6,433 nucleotides of DNA, from positions 1 through 6,433 of the forward strand of contig JACCXR010000160.1 in the NCBI GenBank assembly GCA_013696915.1, read 5' to 3'. The DNA is from Euzebyaceae bacterium. GTDB lineage: Bacteria > Actinomycetota > Nitriliruptoria > Euzebyales > Egibacteraceae. A model generated the notes under the pieces. The model did no database searches. It saw only the letters and a list, made by a program, of their open reading frames with translations, and was not told the DNA's origin. The position numbers were made by a program, and so were the translations under genes. Positions within the stretch are counted from its first letter, which is position 1, and each line of letters opens with the position of its first letter. Below are positions 1-6,119 of the stretch, piece after piece.

Positions 1-689
1 ACCCCGAGCTCGACTTCGACCCGCTCGACGACACGAAGACCTGGCCCGAGGACACCTTCCCACTGCGTCCGGTCGGGATGATGACGCTGGACCGCAACGT
101 CTCCAACCACTTCGCCGAGAACGAGCAGGTCGCGTTCGGCACCGGGGTCCTGGTCGACGGCCTGGACTTCTCCGACGACAAGATGCTCGTCGGCCGGACG
201 TTTTCCTACTCCGACACCCAGCGCCACCGGGTGGGGCCCAACTACCTCCAGCTGCCGGTCAACGCGCCGGTCAAGCGGCCGGCCACCAACCAGCGGGACG
301 GCCAGATGGCCTACCACGTCGACGACACGGGTGAGAACCCGCACGTCAACTACGAGCCCAGCTCCACGGGCGGCCTCGACGAGGCCGAGCCGGCCGGCAA
401 GACCTACGAGCCGTACGTCGAGGGCCGGGTGGGCCGCAAGAAGATCAGCCGCACGAACGACTACGGCCAGGCCGGGGAGCGCTACCGCACCATGCCGGAC
501 TGGGAGCGCGACGACCTCGTCCGCAACCTCACCACGCTGCTGGGCGACTGCGAGAAGCACATCCAGGAGCGGATGGCCTGGCACTTCCTGCAGTGCGACC
601 CCGAGTACGGGACCCGCGTCGCCGAGGGGCTGGGCCTGGACGCGAAGTCGGTCGGGGCGAACGGCCTGCAGCCGACGGGTCAGGCGTAG
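1..689 (+). CDS. Haem catalase, C-terminal part (5' end outside window)
   Basis: This is the C-terminal 228 residues of a monofunctional haem catalase, which converts hydrogen peroxide to water and oxygen in the cytoplasm. The frame is open from base 3 with no start in the window, so the N-terminal half with the distal His is missing. The proximal haem signature RTFSYSDTQ is at fragment residues 65-73. Its Tyr69 (codon 207-209) is the expected iron ligand, and HRVGPNYLQLPVN follows as in the family. Upstream, NVSNHFAENEQVAF is also typical. The tail (MPDWERDDLVRNL, then IQERMAWHF) matches the C-terminal helical region of small-subunit, roughly 480-550 residue catalases, so this is not a large-subunit KatE type with an extra flavodoxin-like domain. 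The stop is TAG at 687-689. The next gene is convergent, 37 bp away. Family assignment is very secure; a specific kat symbol is not. Confidence 0.96.
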   Translation, partial: PELDFDPLDDTKTWPEDTFPLRPVGMMTLDRNVSNHFAENEQVAFGTGVLVDGLDFSDDKMLVGRTFSYSDTQRHRVGPNYLQLPVNAPVKRPATNQRDGQMAYHVDDTGENPHVNYEPSSTGGLDEAEPAGKTYEPYVEGRVGRKKISRTNDYGQAGERYRTMPDWERDDLVRNLTTLLGDCEKHIQERMAWHFLQCDPEYGTRVAEGLGLDAKSVGANGLQPTGQA

Positions 690-726
690 CGTCGCCCGCC
701 GTCCTCACGACCGTATGGCTGGGGGG

Positions 727-1215
727 CTACAGCGCCAGCGCGTAGCCCTCCAGCCGCACGCCGGGGGCCGGTTCGTGGTCCAGTTCCGGCGCGCGGGTGA
801 ACCCCATGCTCTCGCTGAGCTCGCGCAGGGCGGCCATCTCCGGGGTGGAGGTGATGACGACCCGCTGGTTGCCCTCCTCCCGCGCACGCTCGACACACCA
901 CTCCATCAGCGCCCGGCCGACCCCGGATCCCCGCGCGTCGGGCGCGACCGCCAGCAGGCGCACGCCGAGCGTGCCGGGCTGCGCCCCGCGCCAGTGGCCG
1001 AACATCGTCACCGACCCCACCAGGCGGCCGGCGAACTCGGCGACGACCAACCGGCCGTCGGTCAGCCGGCCGTAGACGTTCGCGATGTCCTGCGCGTACA
1101 TCGACCAGGCGTCGGGCGACATCGCGCCCGCGTACTCGGCGTACGCGTCCACGATCAGCGAGGCGACGGTGTCGAGTTCCTCGTCGCGCGCGAACCGGAT
1201 GGTGAGGTCGCTCAT
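727..1215 (-). CDS. GNAT-family N-acetyltransferase
   Basis: A 162-residue GCN5-related acetyltransferase, expected to move an acetyl group from acetyl-CoA to an amine; the substrate cannot be read from the sequence. The acetyl-CoA pyrophosphate-binding motif A is clear: LLAVAPDARGSGVGRALM, with R95, G98 and G100 fitting R/Q-x-x-G-x-G/A. The late conserved Met-Gly-Phe is at 137-139, and the protein has the usual single-domain length. The start at 1215 is chosen because GAGGAG lies 7 nt upstream on the minus strand (1223-1228) and the protein then begins with the typical MSDLTIRFARDEEL. An in-frame start at 1332 would add 39 low-complexity residues and bury the ribosome binding site. It is convergent with the catalase and divergent from the qcr operon, so it is probably transcribed alone. 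Confidence 0.92.
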   Translation of the reverse strand: MSDLTIRFARDEELDTVASLIVDAYAEYAGAMSPDAWSMYAQDIANVYGRLTDGRLVVAEFAGRLVGSVTMFGHWRGAQPGTLGVRLLAVAPDARGSGVGRALMEWCVERAREEGNQRVVITSTPEMAALRELSESMGFTRAPELDHEPAPGVRLEGYALAL

Positions 1216-1417
1216 CGCCGGACTCCTCGTGGGAAGGCGTGACCCGGTGGGCGGCGGATCCGCTGTCGGCGGCGTCGCCGCGACCGGCCGGGCCGGCGAC
1301 CAGCATGGCAGCTCCCGGCGCCGGTGCGCCACTCCGCACAGTTCCCCGCCCGCGTGGTAGGACTGTTGCCGTCACGTCGGTTCCCGCCTCCCCGGCGGGA
1401 GAGAGGCGCGCCAGCCG
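1216..1417. other. Divergent intergenic region between GNAT gene and qcrC
   Basis: These 202 bp separate two divergent genes and must hold both promoters. Seen in it are an inverted repeat with 7-bp arms, GTCGCCG at 1274-1280 and CGGCGAC at 1294-1300; a perfect 10-bp palindrome CCGGCGCCGG at 1315-1324; and ACTGTTGC at 1362-1369, a string that also occurs just before the riboswitch transcript at 4908-4915. No convincing -35 element is seen. GC is so high that short palindromes are expected by chance. The qcrC ribosome binding site is probably the purine run GGGAGAGAGG at 1397-1406, which leaves a rather long 11-nt spacing. Confidence 0.4.
1223..1228 (-). promoter_or_regulatory. Ribosome binding site of the GNAT gene
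   Basis: The minus strand reads GAGGAG here, with 7 nt to the ATG at 1215. This decides the start in favour of the 162-residue protein over a longer in-frame alternative. Confidence 0.75.
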
Positions 1418-2281
1418 ATGCACCCGCTCCCACGACCCCGCACCCGGACACCGCGGGCGGCCGCGGGGGAACGTTCCCGCAACCGGGCGTGGCTGGGCTG
1501 GGCGTTCGTGCTCGCCGGCGCCGTCGCCCTGCTCGTCGGCCGCGCGCCGGCCCAGGGTCAGGAGCTCACCGAGGCCGAGCGGGCCCGCGGCGAGACCATC
1601 TACCAGCAGCAGTGCCTGCAGTGCCACGGCGGCGCCGGCGAGGGCGCTGTCGTCCCCCAGTCCGGACGCGAGGCCCCGCCGGTGAACGACGTGGGCGTCG
1701 CCTACGTCGACCTCGTGCTGCGGACGGGGCGCATGCCCCCGCCGGGGGACCCCTTCGACAACCGAGCCCGCCGCGTGCAGGTCGAGGGCGAGGATCGGCG
1801 CGCTCTCGTCGGGTGGATGGCCGAGGCGTTCGAGCTCGAAGGCGAGATCTCGGTCCCGCCCGAGGGCAACGCGGCGGAGGGACTGCAGGTCTACAACGAC
1901 AACTGCGCGCACTGCCACGGCAACACCGGCGCCGGGGGCGTGGCGGGAGCCGGAGCGTGGACGCCCGCCCTGCTGGGCTACGACCCGGTCACCATCGCCG
2001 AGGCGACCCGGGTCGGTCCCTTCGAGATGCCGCGGTTCAGCGAGGACCAGATCACCGAGCAGCAGGTGGGCGACGTCGTCGCCTACCTCGCCGAGGTGCG
2101 TGAGCACCGGGGCACGCCGGTGTTCGGCCTCGTCGAGTTGAATCCCGTGTACGCGTCGGCGTTCGTGGCGCTGCTCGCCGTCGCGATGATGTTCTCGATC
2201 ATGTGGATCGGCGGCAGGCCGTCGTGGTTCCCCGACCGGACCCCACCGCCGACCGACGACCCGGAGGGCCCGCAGACATGA
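1418..2281 (+). CDS. qcrC: Dihaem cytochrome c subunit of menaquinol-cytochrome c reductase
   Basis: A 287-residue membrane-anchored dihaem cytochrome c that accepts electrons from the Rieske protein and passes them towards an aa3-type oxidase on the outer face of the membrane. An Arg-rich cytoplasmic N-terminus (1-23) precedes a hydrophobic segment (about 24-41, signal or anchor). Two cytochrome c domains follow with CxxCH sites CLQCH (66-70) and CAHCH (163-167). Likely axial Met ligands are M106 in GRMPPP and M204 in FEMPRF. A C-terminal transmembrane helix spans about 246-264 and ends in WIGG. Order and topology match actinobacterial QcrC. It is the first gene of qcrC-qcrA-qcrB and overlaps qcrA by ATGA. 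Unlike the common actinobacterial arrangement, no ctaE precedes it. A generic dihaem cytochrome is the alternative, but the operon makes QcrC by far the best call. Confidence 0.93.
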   Translation: MHPLPRPRTRTPRAAAGERSRNRAWLGWAFVLAGAVALLVGRAPAQGQELTEAERARGETIYQQQCLQCHGGAGEGAVVPQSGREAPPVNDVGVAYVDLVLRTGRMPPPGDPFDNRARRVQVEGEDRRALVGWMAEAFELEGEISVPPEGNAAEGLQVYNDNCAHCHGNTGAGGVAGAGAWTPALLGYDPVTIAEATRVGPFEMPRFSEDQITEQQVGDVVAYLAEVREHRGTPVFGLVELNPVYASAFVALLAVAMMFSIMWIGGRPSWFPDRTPPPTDDPEGPQT

Positions 2282-3174
2282 GCTCACCGACCCGGCCCGC
2301 CCGCCCGGAGCCGGAACCCGCGACGACCCCGGCCGAAGAACTTTTGGTCCTCTCCGAGCGGACCCCTCCACCCAGCCAGGCGAACGACGCGCTCGTGGCC
2401 GGAACCGCCATCGCGTCGGCCGTCTTCGCCGTGGTCTTCGCCGTCGCCCTGCTGCTGGAGGCGCCGCTGCCGGTGTACGGCATCGCGCTCGCGCTCGCCA
2501 TGCTGCTGCTCGCCGTCGCGGTCCGCCGGTACTTCACCGACCGCTTCCCCGACGTCGAGGCGGCAGAGCCCCGCCTGCACCTCGACGAGGGCGACGACGC
2601 GCCGATCGCCGACGTCGAGCCGGTCGGCCGGCGGCCCTTCCTCACCCGCATCCTCATCGGCGCCGGCGCCGTCCTCGGTCTCAGCTTCGCGGCACCGGTC
2701 AGCTCGCTCGGTCCGTCACCGGGCAACGCGCTGCGGACGACGGCATGGCAGCGCGGCCTGCGCGTCGTCGACGGCGACGGCGAGCCTCTGCGGCCCGACG
2801 ACATCCCGGTCGGCGGTGTCGCGACGGCCTGGCCGAACGGCGCCGTCGGTGACGAGCCGTCGTCGTTGGTCGTGTTGCGGCTGTCCGGGCAGCCGCAGCC
2901 TCCGACCGACCTCGACTGGGTTGTCGATGGCAGCGTCGTGGCCTACTCCAAGGTCTGCACCCACGCCGGCTGCCCCGTCGCTCTGTACCGCGAGCGTGAC
3001 AGCGCGCTGTTCTGCCCCTGCCACCAGTCGACCTTCGACGCGAACCGGGGGGCGGTCCCGACGTTCGGGCCGGCCGCCCGGGCACTGCCGCAGCTGCCGC
3101 TCGGCGTGGACGCCGACGGCTACCTCGTCGCCCTCGGCGACTTCGAATCGCAAGTCGGACCGGCGTTCGGGTGA
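2278..3174 (+). CDS. qcrA: Rieske iron-sulfur subunit of menaquinol-cytochrome c reductase
   Basis: A 298-residue Rieske protein carrying the 2Fe-2S cluster that takes the first electron from menaquinol at the outer face of the membrane. Two hydrophobic helices (about 39-60 and 64-82) precede a third (about 122-140). This third helix follows a twin-arginine-like motif, GRRPFLTR at 117-124. That is the actinobacterial three-helix design, in which helices 1-2 are known to use Sec and helix 3 Tat. The cluster motifs are CTHAGC (C227, H229 ligands; C232 disulfide) and CPCHQS (C246, H249 ligands; C248 disulfide), so all six key residues are present. The start at 2278 overlaps the qcrC stop as ATGA, with GGAGGG at 2263-2268 upstream. 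A longer start at 2203 lies inside the coding part of qcrC and is rejected. The overlap implies translational coupling. Confidence 0.95.
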   Translation: MSSPTRPARPEPEPATTPAEELLVLSERTPPPSQANDALVAGTAIASAVFAVVFAVALLLEAPLPVYGIALALAMLLLAVAVRRYFTDRFPDVEAAEPRLHLDEGDDAPIADVEPVGRRPFLTRILIGAGAVLGLSFAAPVSSLGPSPGNALRTTAWQRGLRVVDGDGEPLRPDDIPVGGVATAWPNGAVGDEPSSLVVLRLSGQPQPPTDLDWVVDGSVVAYSKVCTHAGCPVALYRERDSALFCPCHQSTFDANRGAVPTFGPAARALPQLPLGVDADGYLVALGDFESQVGPAFG

Positions 3175-3199
3175 CGAGCACGACCGGAGGGACGCACGC

Positions 3200-4582
3200 A
3201 TGACGCCGCTGTTCGCGCTGCTGTTCGACCAGCTGGACGACCGGCTGCGCCTGCGCAGACCCGGCCGCGCCGTGGCGAACAAGGTCTTCCCGCACCACTG
3301 GTCGTTCCTGCTCGGGGAGGTGGCGCTGTTCTCCCTGATCGTGCTGGTCGCGACCGGCATCTTCCTGACGTTGTTCTACCGCCCGTCCACGGAGCCGGTG
3401 ATCTACACCGGTTCGAACCCGCTCTACGTCGGCACGTCGATGCCCGCCGCGTTCGAGTCGATCCTGCGGATGTCGGAGGACGTGCCGGGGGCCCTGCTGA
3501 TCCGCCGCATCCACCGGGGGGCGTCCCACCTCTTCCTCGCCGCGACCGTGCTGCACATGCTGCGGATCCTGCTGACCGGCGCGTTCCGCAAGCCGCGCGA
3601 ACTCAACTACCACCTCGGCATCGTGCTGCTGACCCTCGCGATCGCCGAGGGGTTCCTGGGCTACTCCCTGCCGTACGACTCGCTGGCCGGCACCGGGATC
3701 CGCATCGCGTACTCGGAGGTGCTGAGCTTCCCGTTCGTCGGCGACCGCCTCGCCTTCTGGATCTTCGGAGGCGAGTTCCCGACCGGCGACGTCATCCCGC
3801 GCTTCTTCGCCTTCCACGTGCTGGTGGTGCCCGGCATCATCATCGGGACGGTCAGCCTCCACCTGCTGCTGCTCGTCCGGCAGAAGCACACCCAGTTCCC
3901 GCGCACCGGCATCGACGGCCACCGCATGATCGTCGGCAAGCCGCTGTGGCCCGCGCAGTTCGCCGAGTCGGCCACCCTGATGCTGTGGACCGCCGGGCTG
4001 CTGACCCTCGCCGCGGTGTTCATCCCCTGGAGCGACGTCGCGCTCCTGGGGCCCTACGTGCCCGCCGAGGTCGGCAACAACGCCCAGCCGGACTGGTTCA
4101 TGTTCTGGTTGGAGGGCGTGCTGCGGATGATCCCGGCGCTGGAATGGGACCTGCCGGGCCTGACCATCTCCGGTCCCTTCATCGCCGGCGTCGTGCTGCC
4201 CGGTCTGGTGTTCGGGGCGCTGATCGCCTACCCCTTCATCGAGCGCCGGGTGTACCACCTGTCCGGCGAATGGCACGTCCTGCAGAACCCCCTCGACATC
4301 CCCCTGCGCGCCGCGTACGCGATCGGGACGTTCTCGTTCGTCCTGATCGCCTCGGCCGCGGCGACCAACGACCAGCTCTCCCGCCTCACCGGCATCCCCA
4401 TCGAGACGGCGACGTGGGGCTTTCGCATCGCGTCGATGTTCGTGCCGCCGGTCCTCGCGTTCCTGCTCTACCGGTACAGCAAGGGACGGCTGCGGCGGCG
4501 CGGCCTCGCGGTGGCGAGCAGCGAGCAGGAGGCCGACAGCCGCTTCCACGAACCGGCTTCCGAGCAGCAGCCCGTGACCTGA
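3200..4582 (+). CDS. qcrB: Cytochrome b subunit of menaquinol-cytochrome c reductase
   Basis: A 460-residue integral membrane cytochrome b holding both b haems and the quinol sites. Eight hydrophobic helices are seen, near 36-59, 107-127, 138-156, 202-226, 258-276, 325-345, 371-388 and 408-424. Haem ligands are H105 and H119 in helix B (14 apart) and H206 and H221 in helix D (15 apart). The extra residue in helix D is the pattern of b6-like and menaquinol-type enzymes. The PEWY-type quinol-oxidation motif is PDWF at 297-300. GAFRKPRELNYHLG at 127-140 is typical of actinobacterial QcrB. The start at 3200 has GGAGGG at 3186-3191, 8 nt upstream, and lies 25 bp after qcrA. The protein is shorter than the usual actinobacterial QcrB of about 540 residues; its C-terminal tail after helix 8 is only about 35 residues and polar. 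Confidence 0.95.
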   Translation: MTPLFALLFDQLDDRLRLRRPGRAVANKVFPHHWSFLLGEVALFSLIVLVATGIFLTLFYRPSTEPVIYTGSNPLYVGTSMPAAFESILRMSEDVPGALLIRRIHRGASHLFLAATVLHMLRILLTGAFRKPRELNYHLGIVLLTLAIAEGFLGYSLPYDSLAGTGIRIAYSEVLSFPFVGDRLAFWIFGGEFPTGDVIPRFFAFHVLVVPGIIIGTVSLHLLLLVRQKHTQFPRTGIDGHRMIVGKPLWPAQFAESATLMLWTAGLLTLAAVFIPWSDVALLGPYVPAEVGNNAQPDWFMFWLEGVLRMIPALEWDLPGLTISGPFIAGVVLPGLVFGALIAYPFIERRVYHLSGEWHVLQNPLDIPLRAAYAIGTFSFVLIASAAATNDQLSRLTGIPIETATWGFRIASMFVPPVLAFLLYRYSKGRLRRRGLAVASSEQEADSRFHEPASEQQPVT

Positions 4583-4621
4583 GCCGCCTCCCGCTCACGC
4601 TCCGTGTCGGCGTTCCATGAG

Positions 4622-4636
4622 GGTCGCTGCGCGACC
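4622..4636 (+). terminator. Candidate stem-loop terminator after qcrB
   Basis: GGTCGC (4622-4627) and GCGACC (4631-4636) form a perfect 6-bp stem with a 3-nt loop, 39 bp after the qcrB stop. There is no T tract, as is common in high-GC actinobacteria, so this is suggestive only. Confidence 0.35.
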
Positions 4637-4701
4637 GCCACCACCGAGGTCATGAGAATCGCCTCCGCAAATCCGGCCATTCACGAGTCAGAGTCGCCCG
4701 C

Positions 4702-4727
4702 CGCGGGTAGCACGCAGGCAACCCGCG
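4702..4727 (+). promoter_or_regulatory. Inverted repeat just upstream of the small hydrophobic gene
   Basis: CGCGGGT at 4702-4708 and ACCCGCG at 4721-4727 are exact 7-bp arms around a 12-nt loop. The repeat ends 3 nt before the AAGGAG ribosome binding site (4731-4736). It could be a 5' UTR hairpin that affects translation or an operator; which one cannot be told from the sequence. No convincing promoter is visible in 4583-4742. Confidence 0.35.
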
Positions 4728-4742
4728 ACCAAGGAGAACGGA

Positions 4743-4892
4743 ATGGGACTCGTCGTTGTACTGCTGATCCTCGCCCTGATTTTCGGCGGCGTCGGGCTGT
4801 TCGTCGAGGGCCTGAAGTGGGTGCTCATCATCGCCGTGGTCCTGCTGGTGGTCGGCGCGCTCATGGGCTCCAAGGCCCGCAGCCGCGCCTGA
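4743..4892 (+). CDS. Small two-helix hydrophobic membrane protein (49 aa)
   Basis: A 49-residue protein starting MGLVVVLLILALIFGG and ending GSKARSRA. It has two hydrophobic segments, about 2-20 and 26-42, separated by a short EGLK turn with one acidic and one basic residue, and a positively charged C-terminal tail of about 6 residues. That predicts a membrane hairpin with the basic tail in the cytoplasm. The start is well supported by AAGGAG at 4731-4736 with 6-nt spacing. The overall pattern resembles the roughly 50-residue proteins annotated simply as 'hydrophobic protein' in many actinobacteria; their function is not established and none is claimed here. It lies 160 bp after qcrB, beyond a candidate terminator, and just upstream of the riboswitch, so it is probably a separate unit. 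Confidence 0.82.
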   Translation: MGLVVVLLILALIFGGVGLFVEGLKWVLIIAVVLLVVGALMGSKARSRA

Positions 4893-4906
4893 TCGGCGCG
4901 GGCGGG

Positions 4907-4912
4907 TACTGT
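4907..4912 (+). promoter_or_regulatory. Candidate -10 element for the riboswitch-terC transcript
   Basis: TACTGT fits the actinobacterial TANNNT -10 pattern. It would place transcription start near 4919, directly before the first stem of the riboswitch. No clear -35 element is seen at the expected distance. ACTGTTGC here is repeated at 1362-1369 upstream of qcrC. Confidence 0.35.
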
Positions 4913-4920
4913 TGCACCGA

Positions 4921-5047
4921 CCCTTGCCGAGGGAGAGTAGCGACGGAACGGCCGTGACGGCCCTTCCGGTGGCGATTCGTCAGCACGGTGGGCCGCACCC
5001 ACCCGGATCGGCGCCCACAGCGTGGATGCGAGACCTTCGGGCAGAAC
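4921..5047 (+). ncRNA. yybP-ykoY manganese riboswitch upstream of terC
   Basis: The fold and conserved loops of the yybP-ykoY (Mn2+-sensing) family can be traced by eye. P1 pairs TGCCGA (4925-4930) with TCGGGCA (5037-5043), with one bulged G. Loop L1 has GGGAGAGTAGC on the 5' side (4931-4941) and GCGAGACCTT on the 3' side (5028-5037); the family shows GGGGAGUAGC and GCRAGACCUU. P1.2 is GC (4940-4941) with GC (5028-5029). P2 is CGGAA/TTCCG (4944-4948, 4964-4968) plus GGCCG/CGGCC (4950-4954, 4958-4962). P3 has CGAT/ATCG (4973-4976, 5007-5010), the conserved CGTCA of L3 (4978-4982), and an inner helix GGTGGG/CCCACC (4987-4992, 4998-5003). P4 is CCAC/GTGG (5015-5018, 5022-5025). This is a complete four-way junction. 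The family is known to control TerC-type and other Mn exporters, and a terC gene follows directly. The odd point is one extra A in the L1 5' strand. Confidence 0.88.
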
Positions 5048-5071
5048 GGCGTGCGCCGCGGCGCGCGCCGT
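5046..5071 (+). promoter_or_regulatory. GC-rich hairpin between riboswitch and terC (likely expression platform)
   Basis: ACGGCGTGCGC (5046-5056) pairs with GCGCGCGCCGT (5061-5071) as 11 bp, one of them a G-T pair, around a 4-nt loop. It starts just after P1 of the riboswitch and ends 11 nt before the terC ribosome binding site. It is strong enough to act as a terminator without a U tract or to affect access to the ribosome binding site. Its 5' arm could compete with a weak extension of P1 (CCG at 4917-4919 with CGG at 5047-5049), but this switching scheme is inference. Confidence 0.5.
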
Positions 5072-5082
5072 GAAGAGCCCCC

Positions 5083-5089
5083 GGGAGGA
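5083..5089 (+). promoter_or_regulatory. Ribosome binding site fixing the TTG start of terC
   Basis: GGGAGGA lies 6 nt before the TTG at 5096-5098, an ideal spacing. No other candidate start in this frame between 4988 and 5200 has a comparable site, so this site decides the terC start. Confidence 0.8.
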
Positions 5090-5095
5090 ACCCGC

Positions 5096-6115
5096 TTGCT
5101 GTCCGATCCGCTGCTGTACGGCATCTTCGCCGTCGTCGTCACCGTCCTGCTCGCCATCGACCTGCTCGTCGTCCACAAGGACAGCCACGCCGTCTCCATC
5201 AAGGAGGCCGGCATCTGGTCGTCGATCTGGATCGGGTGCGCGATCCTCTTCGGGCTGTTCCTCACCCGGTTCCACGAGGGCGACGGCGGCAACGTCGTCC
5301 TCGAGTACTTCACCGGCTACGTCATCGAGAAGTCGCTCTCGGTCGACAACGTCTTCCTGTTCGTCCTGATCTTCGGCGCGCTGTCGGTCCCCCGGGAACT
5401 GCAGCACCGGGTGCTGTTCTACGGCGTCCTCGGCGCCATCGTCATGCGCACCGTGCTGATCTTCACGGGCGCCGCCCTCATCGAGCGGTTCGACTGGATC
5501 CTCTACATCTTCGGCGCGTTCCTGATCTACACCGGCGTCAAGACCTGGACCCAGCGCAACCAGCACCCCGACGTCACCGAGTCGAAGCTGCTGAAGCGGG
5601 TCAACAGGGTGCTGCCGACGACCGACGGCTACCGCGGGGACCACTTCTGGGTCCGGGAGAACGGCCGGCTGCTCGCCACGCCGATGTTCGTGGTCCTGAT
5701 CCTCGTCGAGTTCACCGACCTCGTCTTCGCGATGGACTCGATCCCGGCGATCTTCGCGATCACCCGCGACCCCTTCATCGTGCTCACGTCGAACATCTTC
5801 GCCATCCTCGGCCTGCGGGCCCTGTACTTCCTGCTCGCCGGCGTCGCCGACAAGCTCCGCTACCTCAAGGCGGGCCTCGCGGTCATCCTCGGCTTCGTCG
5901 GCGTGAAGCTGGTGATCGAGAGCCTCGAGCAGGACGGCATCGAGTCGCTCGCCGGCGTTCCGCTGCCGCACATCGACCCGCTCGCCAGCCTGGGGGTGAT
6001 CGTCGGCATCCTGGCGGTCGTCGTGGTCGCGAGCCTCCGCGCGGGCCCGCCGGACCGCCCCGGGGAGGTCCCCGCGGGCGTCGGCCCGGTCCCCGGCCGC
6101 GAGAAGGACGTCTGA
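5096..6115 (+). CDS. TerC-family integral membrane protein, probable Mn2+ exporter
   Basis: A 339-residue polytopic membrane protein of the TerC/Alx family. Members are linked to tellurium resistance, and several are now known as Mn2+ exporters. Two signature segments carry the conserved acidic residues: EKSLSVDN at 78-85 and EFTDLVFAMDSIP at 205-217 (E205, D208, D214). About seven to nine hydrophobic helices run from residue 6 to about 314. A charged linker lies between about 150 and 193 (TQRNQHPD to RENGR), and a Pro/Gly-rich polar tail follows 315. Length fits the family's usual 320-350. The start is TTG at 5096, set by GGGAGGA 6 nt upstream. A GTG at 4988 in the same frame would begin inside the riboswitch and add 36 Arg/Gly-rich residues. 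The upstream manganese riboswitch supports Mn2+ efflux, switched on by excess Mn2+, over a tellurite role. Transport itself is inferred. Confidence 0.93.
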   Translation: MLSDPLLYGIFAVVVTVLLAIDLLVVHKDSHAVSIKEAGIWSSIWIGCAILFGLFLTRFHEGDGGNVVLEYFTGYVIEKSLSVDNVFLFVLIFGALSVPRELQHRVLFYGVLGAIVMRTVLIFTGAALIERFDWILYIFGAFLIYTGVKTWTQRNQHPDVTESKLLKRVNRVLPTTDGYRGDHFWVRENGRLLATPMFVVLILVEFTDLVFAMDSIPAIFAITRDPFIVLTSNIFAILGLRALYFLLAGVADKLRYLKAGLAVILGFVGVKLVIESLEQDGIESLAGVPLPHIDPLASLGVIVGILAVVVVASLRAGPPDRPGEVPAGVGPVPGREKDV

Positions 6116-6119
6116 CCAG

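Noticed and set aside
690..726. Terminator between the convergent catalase and GNAT genes
   Set aside because: No stem of useful length could be drawn in the 37 bp.
1315..1324. Perfect palindrome CCGGCGCCGG
   Set aside because: Palindromes made of G and C only are expected often at this base composition; there is no second copy or promoter context to make it an operator.
1216..1332. N-terminal extension of the GNAT protein by 39 residues
   Set aside because: The GAGGAG site at 1223-1228 and the usual GNAT N-terminus place the start at 1215; the extension is low-complexity.
2203..2277. Longer start for qcrA inside qcrC
   Set aside because: It would overlap qcrC by about 79 bases and has no conserved residues; ATG at 2278 has a ribosome binding site and the typical ATGA overlap.
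680..2371. Long open minus-strand frame (563 codons) opposite the GNAT gene, intergenic region and qcrC
   Set aside because: It is Arg/Gly/Pro-rich, has no recognisable domain, and covers two convincing genes in other frames. Such open antisense frames are normal in DNA of this GC content.
2699..4549. Long minus-strand frame (616 codons) opposite qcrA and qcrB
   Set aside because: Its translation is low-complexity Gln/Arg/Asp/His-rich sequence mirroring the membrane protein codons of qcrB, with no domain seen and no suitable start.
4688..5971. Minus-strand frame (427 codons) opposite terC, the riboswitch and the small gene
   Set aside because: It is Asp/Glu/Val-rich antisense of hydrophobic codons, crosses three well-supported + strand features and shows no motif.
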